This document shows, in pieces, positions 25,923 to 33,623 of a stretch of DNA of 64,000 bases. A program made the position numbers and the translations under genes. The notes under the pieces are model-generated. The model saw only the letters and a program-made list of their open reading frames with translations. It did not search any database and was not told the DNA's origin. The stretch lies in NCBI RefSeq assembly GCF_002514735.1, contig NZ_KZ300476.1:725872-789871 (forward strand), read 5' to 3'. Numbering within the stretch: the stretch's first letter is position 1; each line of letters begins with the position of its first letter. This DNA comes from Sediminicola luteus. GTDB taxonomy: Bacteria; Bacteroidota; Bacteroidia; Flavobacteriales; Flavobacteriaceae.

Positions 25923-27899
25923 ATGGATACTATTTCTTATTTGGCCAAAGTTGGACTAGTGCTTCTTATTTTTTATACTACCTATGGGTTTCTTCTTAAA
26001 CGGCTCACTTTTTTCAAACTTAATCGCTTCTTTTTATTAGGTGGGCTTTATCTCTCTTTTATAATCCCACTTATAGAGTTTACCCGTACGGTCTATGTAG
26101 ATAGCTATGCACTACAAGTACCCCTTACTGCCGTGTATACTCAAAATGATATTGCTACCACAACTTTTAACTTATTCGATATCATCTATTGGGTCTTGGT
26201 TATGGGAAGCTTGGTTATGGGAATTCGATTGGTGGCCCGTGTTATTGGATTGACCAAAATTCTTAGGGGTGCCCAGAAAATCAAGGTAGGCGCCTATGTT
26301 TTGGTGCACCCTAAAGCTACTATCGATCCTTGCTCTTTTTTCAACTTTATCATTATGCCGACCCAAAGCTATTCGGAATCGGAAACCGAAATGATCCTTA
26401 CCCATGAAAAAGTCCATGCCAAACAAAAACATAGTATAGATCTCTTATTCTTGGAAATAGTTTCCTTGGTACTTTGGTGGAACCCCTTCTTTTGGTTGTA
26501 TCGCAAAGCACTACAAGAGAACCTTGAATTTTTAGCCGATCAAGGCACACAAAATCAACTAACCGAAAACAAAACCTATCAATACCTCTTGGTAAAGTCG
26601 GTACACACCGGATTTAGTCCGGCGCTGACCCATTCATTTTTTAATCCATTAATCAGATTGCCGCTTCCCGACAAATGGTTGAGCCGTTTGTCTTTGGGCG
26701 GGCAAGTCAAAAAACGAATCGTAATGATGAACACAAAAAACAGTTCTAACAAACAAATCTGGCGCTATGCCCTTGTCGCACCCTTATTGGCCGCTTTTAT
26801 GTTCATGTTCAACACTAAAGTAGTGGCACAGACCAAAGAAAATGCTAAGACCACGGAATATATTCTTGCGGCCGATGCATCGGATACCGATATCGCCCAG
26901 TTAAAATCGCAGATTAAAAAAGATGGTGGCCAGCTTACCCTTACCAACCTGACACGGGATGCCAAAGGCCATATCAGTGCCATGGATTTTGAATATAAAG
27001 GCAGCCATGGCGGACTTATGAAAAGTAACTTTACCAACTTAACAGAGCCCTTGGTTTTTGGGGAACACGCCAAAGGCGGTGTTTTTGTGAACCATGGGAA
27101 ACCGCAATCCTTTTTCAAAACCACAAAAGCCACTAGCGGTAATACCTTTGTTTGGACCTCCAATGACGATGAGACCATTGAAATAAACAAAGAAGGGGAC
27201 CAAGCGGTCTATACCGTCAATGGCAAAAAAATGGACCAAGACGAATTCAAGGCCTGGGGCAAAAAGAACGATCGCAATATAAAAATCCGGGAAACCAAGG
27301 GTGCCGAAGACATCATAGCCATAGAAAGTACAGATGGAAAAAATAACTCCATTCAGGTTTTTCAGGCTGCGACGGGTAACGACAATACCATTAAAATAAG
27401 ACAGACCAAAGATAAGGATGCTTTCTTTTTTACACAGACTGATTCCGATGACAAGCCCTTAATCGTAATAGACGGTAAAATTAAACCCTACAGTTCAATT
27501 TCTACTTTACCGCCGAATCTAATAAAAAACATAAACGTAATTAAAGGGGAAATAGCAAAAGAGCAATATGGTTCTAAAGGTGCTAATGGTGTCATGGAAA
27601 TTACTACTAAAGCTAATGGCTGGACCGTTAGTGCCGTAAAAAGCCCCAACATAGACCCAAGCACCACTACGGTTACCGCATTCCACAAGGCCATGGCCGA
27701 GGAAAACCCACAAATAGAATATTCGGATTTTAAAGGGCTTATTTTCGTCGATGGTAAAAAATCTTCTAAGCGCAAACTGAATAAAATTCCAGTGGATCAA
27801 ATAGAATCCATTGCAATCTCTAAAGATGAGGCTGCCAATGTGGCCCAATATGGCAGAAAGGCTAAAAAAGGGGTTATTCATGTAACCACGCGAAAGTAA
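25923..27899 (+). CDS. BlaR1/MecR1-like M56 membrane peptidase with TonB-plug-like C-terminal repeats
   Basis: A 658-residue protein. Residues 1-110 hold three membrane spans. The zinc site HEKVH (161-165) and ENLEFLADQ (third ligand around 199-202) mark the M56 peptidase. A fourth span (about 281-302) ends with VVAQ, so the rest is periplasmic. That tail has no penicillin-binding sensor domain. Instead it contains two beta-alpha-beta units resembling a TonB-receptor plug: PLIVIDGKIKPYSSISTLPP...YGSKGANGVMEITTK and FVDGKKSSKRKLN...YGRKAKKGVIHVTTRK. It probably cleaves the upstream BlaI-like repressor on an unknown envelope signal. A beta-lactam link cannot be assumed. Confidence 0.92.
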   Translation: MDTISYLAKVGLVLLIFYTTYGFLLKRLTFFKLNRFFLLGGLYLSFIIPLIEFTRTVYVDSYALQVPLTAVYTQNDIATTTFNLFDIIYWVLVMGSLVMGIRLVARVIGLTKILRGAQKIKVGAYVLVHPKATIDPCSFFNFIIMPTQSYSESETEMILTHEKVHAKQKHSIDLLFLEIVSLVLWWNPFFWLYRKALQENLEFLADQGTQNQLTENKTYQYLLVKSVHTGFSPALTHSFFNPLIRLPLPDKWLSRLSLGGQVKKRIVMMNTKNSSNKQIWRYALVAPLLAAFMFMFNTKVVAQTKENAKTTEYILAADASDTDIAQLKSQIKKDGGQLTLTNLTRDAKGHISAMDFEYKGSHGGLMKSNFTNLTEPLVFGEHAKGGVFVNHGKPQSFFKTTKATSGNTFVWTSNDDETIEINKEGDQAVYTVNGKKMDQDEFKAWGKKNDRNIKIRETKGAEDIIAIESTDGKNNSIQVFQAATGNDNTIKIRQTKDKDAFFFTQTDSDDKPLIVIDGKIKPYSSISTLPPNLIKNINVIKGEIAKEQYGSKGANGVMEITTKANGWTVSAVKSPNIDPSTTTVTAFHKAMAEENPQIEYSDFKGLIFVDGKKSSKRKLNKIPVDQIESIAISKDEAANVAQYGRKAKKGVIHVTTRK

Positions 27900-27946
27900 A
27901 TACGAGATATAGACCATCAAAAAACGATCATCATCGAATACCCCTA

Positions 27947-27977
27947 CATAACCATCTTTTTAAGATGGTTATGTTAT
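27947..27977 (+). terminator. Terminator of the BlaI/M56 operon
   Basis: A perfect 12-base stem, CATAACCATCTT (27947-27958) and AAGATGGTTATG (27962-27973), with a TTT loop followed by TTATTT. It is 48 bases after the stop codon. Confidence 0.8.
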
Positions 27978-28158
27978 TTAAATATTAAAACCCAAGGCCA
28001 TACCCACTGTTTTCCATACATTTATACCACTAAAACCATTAGCATTATGATTACCCTTGTAAAAATAATCTTGGCGATTGTCTTATCAACTATGACGATT
28101 TTTATGTAGGCCCTATACTGGGATTTATTCCTTTTATAAACGGTTTTACATAAAAATA
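27978..28158 (+). other. Gap with a possible 20-codon membrane micro-ORF
   Basis: ATG at 28047 to TAG at 28107-28109 encodes 20 mostly hydrophobic residues (MITLVKIILAIVLSTMTIFM). It could be a membrane microprotein or a chance frame. No other gene is seen here. Confidence 0.2.
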
Positions 28159-28166
28159 TATCTTTG
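28159..28166 (+). promoter_or_regulatory. Candidate -7 box for the 52-codon gene
   Basis: TATCTTTG is a full match to TAnnTTTG. It lies only five bases before the ATG at 28172, so a transcript from it would be almost leaderless. No clear -33 element. Confidence 0.4.
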
Positions 28167-28171
28167 TGGTT

Positions 28172-28330
28172 ATGGGAACCACTACGCTATTCCGCATACT
28201 CGCGAAAATAAACCGCATCTTTTTACCATCTTTCACCAAAAGCAGGCTTGATTTGGCCCAGGCCAAAAAATGGCAACTGGCCCTTATCGGTTGGAAATAT
28301 TATGTTACCTGTAGGGCTGTGGATCAATAA
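28172..28330 (+). CDS. Small basic protein, 52 residues (flavobacterial 'SsrA-binding protein'-labelled family)
   Basis: ATG at 28172, TAA at 28328-28330, 52 residues: FRILAKINRIFLPSFTKSRL, then LDLAQAKKWQLALIGWKYYV and a short tail. I recognise the pattern (LAKINK-LLPSFTK, DLAKA-K-Q-A-GW) as a short family common in Flavobacteriia that databases often label SsrA-binding protein although it is far shorter than SmpB; this is from memory. The protein is basic with amphipathic helices. It overlaps the stop of the convergent apt gene by 7 bases. An in-frame GTG at 28166 would add two residues. Function unknown. Confidence 0.75.
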   Translation: MGTTTLFRILAKINRIFLPSFTKSRLDLAQAKKWQLALIGWKYYVTCRAVDQ

Positions 28331-28836
28331 TCCAATAAAGCAGCAACGGGTACCCCCTGGAGTTTCCCGCGACCGTTTAAAAAACCAAGCTCCATTATAA
28401 AATTACATTGTACTACCTCGCCCCCCATGCGCTGGACCAGCTCGACCACGGCCGCCGCCGTACCCCCTGTGGCCAGTACATCGTCGTGGATCAATACCCT
28501 GTCCCCTTTTTTAATGGCATCGGTATGTATTTCCAAGACATCCGTTCCGTATTCCAAGGCATATTCGGCCTGTAAGGTTTGAGCCGGGAGTTTCCCTTTT
28601 TTACGAACGGGTACAAACCCAGCCTGTAGTTCCACGGCCATCATGGGTGCAAATACAAACCCTCTGCTTTCTATACCAATAACTACATCGATTTGGTGAT
28701 TATCTACGAGTTCGAGTAGCTTTTTCCCTGCTTCTTTTAGGGCTTCTGGCGATTTCCATAGCGTAGTTAGATCTTTAAACAAAATGCCATCTTTCGGAAA
28801 ATCAGGCACATCGCGAACAAACTTTTTTAAATCCAT
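28324..28836 (-). CDS. apt: Adenine phosphoribosyltransferase
   Basis: Salvages adenine with PRPP to AMP. The 170-residue length fits the family. FPKDGILFKDLTTLW at the N-terminus, IGIESRGFVFA, the hood-region KKGKLPAQTL, and the PRPP-binding loop VLIHDDVLATGGTAAA (residues about 114-129) are all characteristic. It is transcribed leftward, alone, converging with the 52-codon gene with which its 3' end overlaps. Confidence 0.96.
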   Translation of the reverse strand: MDLKKFVRDVPDFPKDGILFKDLTTLWKSPEALKEAGKKLLELVDNHQIDVVIGIESRGFVFAPMMAVELQAGFVPVRKKGKLPAQTLQAEYALEYGTDVLEIHTDAIKKGDRVLIHDDVLATGGTAAAVVELVQRMGGEVVQCNFIMELGFLNGRGKLQGVPVAALLDY

Positions 28837-28910
28837 TTTTTTAGGGTCAGTTATTTTGTGGTAAATGTAAAAAGAAATATATTTGCCACCCGTTACAAAA
28901 CGGTATTAAG

Positions 28911-28967
28911 GGCCTCGTGGCGCTCCCGATAGTTCCGATAGCTATCTGAATCGGGATGAATAGCGCA
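28911..28967 (+). pseudogene. tRNA-Arg 5' remnant with a palindromic insert in the D-loop
   Basis: GGCCTCGTGGCGC (28911-28923) and AATAGCGCA (28959-28967) are identical to the acceptor/D-arm of the intact tRNA 93 bases downstream. Where that gene has AACTG, this copy has 35 bases (28924-28958) with inverted arms TCCCGAT/ATCGGGA and an inner GATAGCTATC palindrome. Similarity ends after the D-arm, so no functional tRNA can form. Confidence 0.7.
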
Positions 28968-29003
28968 AGATTGAATGGAACAATCGCCGAAAATCCAGAC
29001 AAC

Positions 29004-29077
29004 GGCCTCGTGGCGCAACTGAATAGCGCATCTGATTACGGCTCAGAAGGTTGCAGGTTTGAATCCTGCCGAGGTCA
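29004..29077 (+). tRNA. tRNA-Arg (anticodon ACG)
   Basis: A full cloverleaf can be drawn: acceptor GGCCTCG/CGAGGTC (one G-U), D-stem GCGC/GCGC, anticodon stem TCTGA/TCAGA with loop TTACGGC (anticodon ACG, read as ICG after deamination), T-stem GCAGG/CCTGC with loop TTTGAAT, and discriminator A. The 3' CCA is not encoded. A terminator follows at 29089. A decayed 5' copy lies upstream and two 3'-end copies downstream. Confidence 0.93.
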
Positions 29078-29088
29078 CATCAAGTAAG

Positions 29089-29120
29089 AAAGCTCACCAG
29101 TAGGTGGGCTTTTTGTTTTT
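29089..29120 (+). terminator. Terminator of the tRNA-Arg gene
   Basis: AAAGCTCACC (29089-29098) pairs with GGTGGGCTTT (29103-29112), with one G-U pair and a 4-base loop, followed by T-rich sequence. A near-identical copy is at 29418-29450. Confidence 0.85.
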
Positions 29121-29222
29121 TGGAAGAAGGGAAACCTTAGTTTCCAAAATCTGGAAGAAAACAAAATGCTTAAGGCCTTGGCCTAGCTTTCTTATTTGCA
29201 GGAGTGGGTACAAAGGATATGC

Positions 29223-29450
29223 AATCCTGCCGAGGTCACTTAAAGCACAAACCCTGTATGAAAATGCAGGGTTTTGTTATTTTATGGAGTGTCAAAAAAC
29301 GACATTTTTTTGTAAACGAAATGAAATAACAAAACTGCAACGCAGCAGCGTTCAGGTTTGCATTTTCAGGAAGGAACTCAAAAGATATGCAATCCTGCCG
29401 AGGTCACATCAAGCAAGAAAGCTCACCGAAAGGTGGGCTTTTTGTTTTTT
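29223..29450 (+). repeat. Two extra copies of the tRNA-Arg 3' end, each followed by a terminator hairpin
   Basis: AATCCTGCCGAGGTCAC occurs in the tRNA (29062-29078) and again at 29223-29239 and 29391-29407, spaced 161 and 168 bases. The middle copy is followed by AAACCCTG/CAGGGTTT (29249-29274). The last copy repeats the tRNA's own terminator and flank (29418-29466) almost base for base. Both extra copies share GATATGC just upstream. No protein gene is credible between 29078 and 29492. Confidence 0.75.
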
Positions 29451-29492
29451 GGAAGATGGGAAACCTATCCTTTAAAAACGTTGAAGTTTTCC

Positions 29493-30053
29493 CTAAATCG
29501 TATCAATATTCTTCCGTTTGCCTTGGGTCTTGAATTGGGTTGGGGTAAGCCCCGTTACTTGTTTAAATTGCCTCGATAAGTGTTGCGGACTACTATAATC
29601 AAGGTCATAAGAGATTTGCGAAAGGCTAAGCTCACCATACCTTAAAAGCTCTTTAACTCTTTCGATCTTAAGATGGATCATGTATTTTTCAATGGTTCTT
29701 CCCTCTACTTCCGAAAATAGCTTGCTTAAATAGGAATAGTCCATACCCATAGCAGCGGTTAAAATTGAAGAAGTACTTTGTTGCGACCTTTTACCCTCTT
29801 GGTGGATTCGTTGGATCAACAAAGCTTTTATTTGACTGATGATATGCTTGTCTTTGTTTTTCAGCAATTCAAACCCTTCTTTGCTAAGTACCTTTCCAAT
29901 TTTAGTTATGGTCAGATCAGTTACCTCTTCTTTAAAATGTATACTGCCCAAATTAACTTTATCGAAAGCTATCTTAAGCCGAACCAATTCATCGCCCACT
30001 ACTTTTATGCAACGATTGCATACCATGTTTTTAACATATAGGATCTTAGTCAT
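29493..30053 (-). CDS. AraC-family regulator with N-terminal metal-binding (HMA-like) domain
   Basis: A 186-residue protein. Residues 1-65 resemble a heavy-metal-associated fold: ILYVKNMVCNRCIKVVGDEL with CxxC (C12, C15), in place of the usual sugar-binding domain. Residues about 85-186 are a two-helix-turn-helix AraC domain (MGMDYSYLSKLFSEVEG; LSLSQISYDLDYSSPQHLSRQFKQVTGLTPTQF). It is the last gene of the copper efflux operon, so the protein is very likely a one-component sensor of monovalent copper or silver for that operon. The cytoplasmic CNRC pair would be the binding site. Family length is normal for these flavobacterial fusions, but the target site is unknown. Confidence 0.88.
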   Translation of the reverse strand: MTKILYVKNMVCNRCIKVVGDELVRLKIAFDKVNLGSIHFKEEVTDLTITKIGKVLSKEGFELLKNKDKHIISQIKALLIQRIHQEGKRSQQSTSSILTAAMGMDYSYLSKLFSEVEGRTIEKYMIHLKIERVKELLRYGELSLSQISYDLDYSSPQHLSRQFKQVTGLTPTQFKTQGKRKNIDTI

Positions 30054-30104
30054 CTAAAGCTGATATATAGTTTAACAAAAAGGGAACCCCAACGCATAAA
30101 GAAT

Positions 30105-30140
30105 GCTTCCGAAAACAAAATTAAATTCGCCTTCGGAAGC
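30105..30140 (-). terminator. Hairpin between the HMA lipoprotein and AraC genes
   Basis: GCTTCCGAA (30105-30113) and TTCGGAAGC (30132-30140) form a 9-base stem. The sequence after it on the reverse strand is only moderately T-rich, so termination would be partial. Confidence 0.5.
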
Positions 30141-30149
30141 AAACACACT

Positions 30150-30593
30150 TTAGTGGTTATGGTCTGAATGATCTTGGGAAGTGCTTTCTCCCGACTGGTT
30201 CATCTGCATTTGGTGATCATACTGGCAACAGCCCGGCAAGTTTTTATAGGCCTCTTCGCTACCAAGTACTTTTTCCGTATCGTAACCCGATGCTGCAATG
30301 GCATTGTGTATGGCCATAAGATCGGTCTGGGCACCATTAAAAGAAACATCGATTTTCTTTTTATTCACGTCCCATACGGCCTTGGATACCCCGTTAACGG
30401 CCTTTGCGGCACTTTCGATGGTGTTTTTACACATGCCACAGTTTCCCCTAACCCCGAAACTAACTTCGGTCATGGCCAAGTTTTTCCCCGTTTCCGAATT
30501 GTCCGGAAGCCCTGCTTCTTTTTTGGGTTCCTGCTTACAGGCCGTAAAGGCCAATACCGTTAATACGAGCATACTTAAAACTATTCGCTTCAT
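30150..30593 (-). CDS. Heavy-metal-associated domain lipoprotein with His-rich tail
   Basis: A 147-residue lipoprotein (lipobox ...FTAC, C19). Residues about 41-110 form an HMA domain with GNCGMC (C52, C55), the classical CxxC copper site, followed by VNGVSKAVWDVNKKKIDVSF. A C-terminal tail has PGCCQYDHQMQMNQ and ends DHSDHNH, offering Cys, Met and His ligands. It lies in the cus operon just after the CusB-like gene. I infer an outer-leaflet or periplasmic copper chaperone handing metal to the pump, a role like that of CusF, which is absent here. Confidence 0.9.
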   Translation of the reverse strand: MKRIVLSMLVLTVLAFTACKQEPKKEAGLPDNSETGKNLAMTEVSFGVRGNCGMCKNTIESAAKAVNGVSKAVWDVNKKKIDVSFNGAQTDLMAIHNAIAASGYDTEKVLGSEEAYKNLPGCCQYDHQMQMNQSGESTSQDHSDHNH

Positions 30594-30612
30594 TTATTCT
30601 GATTTTAGGTTA

Positions 30613-32385
30613 CTATTCGATAATCTGTTTAACTTCCCCACAACTGAGCATGGCATCTCCGAAATACGGGTTTAGCACTTTTTCTTCCGTACTCAACCAA
30701 TACCCACCCTTATTCCCATTGGCCATAGGGCAATACTGTTGATACACCTTAGTGTTTATACCAAACAATGTTATGGCTTTGGTTAGATGCTCAGATAAGG
30801 TTTGGAATCGCGTCCGTTGCTCATTTATATCTGAGGTTGCAGCCATATCGTTGGCGGCAGACTTTATGTGTTTTTCCAAATACATCCACTGGGAGTGCCC
30901 TTCGTTATCGGTAATCAATGCCATTTCTACTTTTTGTAGACTGGACAACAACCCATTTGCCGAGTTGCCGACGGTTTTCACATCATCATCTATCAAAGCA
31001 TCTTTTAGGTTTAGGTAATTTTTAAACAACTGTTTTAACTGACTTTGAAACTTTTCAGGCACTTGTATTCTATCCATAGTTGGCATACCGCTATCCTGCT
31101 CCGAAGGGCTCGTTTCGGCCATCCCTATATGTCCTTCATGTCCGGTCATGGATTTCCCCCCTTGTTTGTTCATCATCGATTTTTTACCCTGTAGCTGTGC
31201 CGCGGCATCGATGGTGAAGGTTCCATTGGTTACGATTTCATCTCCCTGCCGAAGCCCTTCCAAGATTGTATAATGACCGCCTATTTCATGGCCTAAGGTA
31301 ACCTCTCGCATTTCGAATATGGCTTGATGCGGATCGGTCTTTACATAAACGACCGAACGCTCACCTGTCCATAAGACCGCTGATACGGGGATGGTTACCC
31401 CTTCTTCAACATTTAACCGATGGATTAAGACCTCCCCTTCTACGAACATTCCCGGTTTTAAAGTATTTTCAGGGTTTTTTAAGACCGCCCTAAGGGAAAG
31501 TGTTCTCGTTTTGGAGTTCATTACAGGGTCAATAAAATCTACTTGGCCCGTAAATGAAATATGGGGATAAGCATTGGTGGTAATGGATATGGCCTGACCT
31601 TTTTTAAACAACTCGATTTGATTTTCATAAACATCGAAGTTGGCCCAAACCGTATTTAGGTCGGCGATTTTAAAAAGGGGTTGCCCTTGGTTGATATAGT
31701 CACCTTGTTCTACCAACTTCTGGGTGACCGTACCCGAAACGGTTGCATATATTGGTACGGTTTCGTTTACCTTCCCCAACTCTTCGATCGCATTGATCTG
31801 TTGTTCGGAAAGCTTCCAAATCTTTAATTTTCTCCTTACGGCTTCGTACAGCTTCGGTTGTGTTTCCTTTAAGGATGATGCCGTTAGCAATTCTTGTTGG
31901 GCCGCATAGAGTTCGGGTGAATACACCTTGGCCAAAAGTTGGCCCTTGTTTACTTTTTCCCCAGTATAATTTACATTCAAACTCTCGATCCTACCGGACA
32001 AAAAACTGACCTGAACAGCATTGGCTTCTTCATTTTCCTCAATTTTCCCAGATAGTTTTACAGTGTTGCCCTCAGCACTTGAATTGCCGACAATGGAAGT
32101 TTGGATATTGGCCAAGGCCATGGCATTTGTTGAAAGTTTGAATTCTGTTGGCCGCAACCCACTTTCGGAGTTTTGGGCAGGAATTAGATCCATGCCGCAA
32201 ATTGGACAATCGCCCGGTTCAGCTTGCATAATTTGAGGGTGCATAGAGCAAGTCCATTGCTGGTTGGCCCCGCCATGTTGTTCATGGTCTTGGATAACTT
32301 GGTTTTCTGAAGACCCCCCAAAAAACAGCCACCCTAACCCTAGTCCCAGCAATAACATAGCCATAGGTAAAATATATTTTTTCAT
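30613..32385 (-). CDS. cusB: CusB-like periplasmic adaptor with metal-binding N-terminus and DUF3347 tail
   Basis: A 590-residue membrane fusion protein. An N-terminal anchor/signal (1-23) is followed by WTCSMHPQIM...GDCPICGMDL (C46, C60, C63), a heavy-metal-binding module. The adaptor core has the barrel-sandwich and hairpin (GRIESLNVNYTGEKVNKGQL; VSGTVTQKLVEQGDYINQGQ) and a beta-barrel region with GMFVEGEVLIHR. From about 425 a helical DUF3347 domain ends with QYCPMANGNKGGYWLS, which also may bind metal. It connects the inner-membrane pump to the outer-membrane channel. The gene starts 2 bases after the cusC stop. Confidence 0.94.
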   Translation of the reverse strand: MKKYILPMAMLLLGLGLGWLFFGGSSENQVIQDHEQHGGANQQWTCSMHPQIMQAEPGDCPICGMDLIPAQNSESGLRPTEFKLSTNAMALANIQTSIVGNSSAEGNTVKLSGKIEENEEANAVQVSFLSGRIESLNVNYTGEKVNKGQLLAKVYSPELYAAQQELLTASSLKETQPKLYEAVRRKLKIWKLSEQQINAIEELGKVNETVPIYATVSGTVTQKLVEQGDYINQGQPLFKIADLNTVWANFDVYENQIELFKKGQAISITTNAYPHISFTGQVDFIDPVMNSKTRTLSLRAVLKNPENTLKPGMFVEGEVLIHRLNVEEGVTIPVSAVLWTGERSVVYVKTDPHQAIFEMREVTLGHEIGGHYTILEGLRQGDEIVTNGTFTIDAAAQLQGKKSMMNKQGGKSMTGHEGHIGMAETSPSEQDSGMPTMDRIQVPEKFQSQLKQLFKNYLNLKDALIDDDVKTVGNSANGLLSSLQKVEMALITDNEGHSQWMYLEKHIKSAANDMAATSDINEQRTRFQTLSEHLTKAITLFGINTKVYQQYCPMANGNKGGYWLSTEEKVLNPYFGDAMLSCGEVKQIIE

Positions 32386-32387
32386 CT

Positions 32388-33623
32388 TTATTTACTTAAA
32401 TAGTTAATAATGGAAGTTTGGACATAATAGCTTTTAACAGCCTCTATTCGGTCTATTTGAAACTTTAATTGCAATTCTTGCACATCCAATACATCATTAA
32501 AATCAATCGTTCCGGTCTCATAGCCCTTGATCAATATATTCTCGGCATTTTTTGCCTGTTTTAAGTTTAACGATTGCGTATTATAACTGATCCTAGCCGC
32601 CGATCTATCGGTTACGGCCTTTTGGAACAAAGCCTCCAATTTGTTCAAACGCAACTGTTTTTCGGATAACAGCTCTTTCTGCAACAATTGGTTTTGCTTG
32701 GTTTTGGATCTATACTTTTTATTGAATATCGGGATGGACAAGGACACCATGGGCATGACCACATCTTTGCCGTTATCCGAAAAATCCATTTCAGGCCGCT
32801 CAGATACGGCAATATAATCTAGGCCAAAACCGAACATAGGACTGCTTTCTTTTTGGTTAAGCAACTCGGACTGTTCTACGGAATGGTACAGCTTGTCGTA
32901 TTTCAAAAGTTCTGGATGCAGTGCAAGATCCTCTAAAGCAAACTCCATGTTATCTTCGGGAATCGGCAGCGAATCGGCTACCGTGACCTCAACATCAACC
33001 TGTCTATTTAGCAGTTTATTCAATACCGTGCGTTCGGCCACAAAATTCTGTTCCAACACCTTTTTCAACCGCTCCAATTCATTTTGTCGCATTTGTAACC
33101 GCAACACATCTACAGCAGATGCTTTCCCAACTTCAAGGGAATTTAACGCCAAAACCTCATAATCTTTAAGCAACTTAATATTCTGCCCCAAAACAATCTG
33201 TTTCGATCGTATGGCAAATAGCTTATAGTATGACTGCGAAACCGAAGCGATCAGTTTCCGTTTGGCGACTACGATATCTTCATACTTGGCATCTGCCAAT
33301 GCGCTGGCGTAATTCTCCCTGGCCGTTATGGAGCCGAACCAAGGAAGCATTTGCTTGGCAGAAACTTTAAAGCGTTGCGGTCCTGTTCTTGTTTCGGGCT
33401 CACTTGCAAAATAGCCCATCCCAAACTCTGTATTGGGTAAGGTATTCACCTCATTGACCCGCTCGGAAGCTCGAGCATATTGCCATTCAAATTTTTGAAT
33501 TTCAGGATTGCTATGCAATGCTTCTTCTACCAAGCTCCCCAACGATTGAGCTTTCAAAAAACACCCCCATAATAGCATGACGAGTACAAGCCCGAACCCT
33601 TTCCTTTTTAACTTATTTTTCAT
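32388..33623 (-). CDS. cusC: Outer-membrane efflux protein (TolC/CusC-like)
   Basis: A 411-residue protein with a signal peptide (1-25) and the TolC-family alternation of long helices and two beta hairpins. Typical parts: LVEEALHSNPEIQKFEWQYA at the N-terminus, LNSLEVGKASAVDVLRLQMR in the first half, and YETGTIDFNDVLDVQELQLKFQ in the second. It forms the outer-membrane duct of the tripartite efflux pump. Its start overlaps the end of the cusA gene by 11 bases, so translation is coupled. Confidence 0.92.
   Translation of the reverse strand: MKNKLKRKGFGLVLVMLLWGCFLKAQSLGSLVEEALHSNPEIQKFEWQYARASERVNEVNTLPNTEFGMGYFASEPETRTGPQRFKVSAKQMLPWFGSITARENYASALADAKYEDIVVAKRKLIASVSQSYYKLFAIRSKQIVLGQNIKLLKDYEVLALNSLEVGKASAVDVLRLQMRQNELERLKKVLEQNFVAERTVLNKLLNRQVDVEVTVADSLPIPEDNMEFALEDLALHPELLKYDKLYHSVEQSELLNQKESSPMFGFGLDYIAVSERPEMDFSDNGKDVVMPMVSLSIPIFNKKYRSKTKQNQLLQKELLSEKQLRLNKLEALFQKAVTDRSAARISYNTQSLNLKQAKNAENILIKGYETGTIDFNDVLDVQELQLKFQIDRIEAVKSYYVQTSIINYLSK

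Noticed and set aside
25923-27899. A beta-lactam resistance sensor
   Set aside because: No penicillin-binding domain is present and no beta-lactamase gene lies nearby.
28911-29077. A second intact tRNA
   Set aside because: Only the 5' arm is duplicated; the anticodon and T arms are missing.
29104-29475. Open frame of 123 codons across the tRNA repeats
   Set aside because: It is made of repeated tRNA 3' ends and terminators; the repeated peptide (AILPRS) is a by-product of the DNA repeat.
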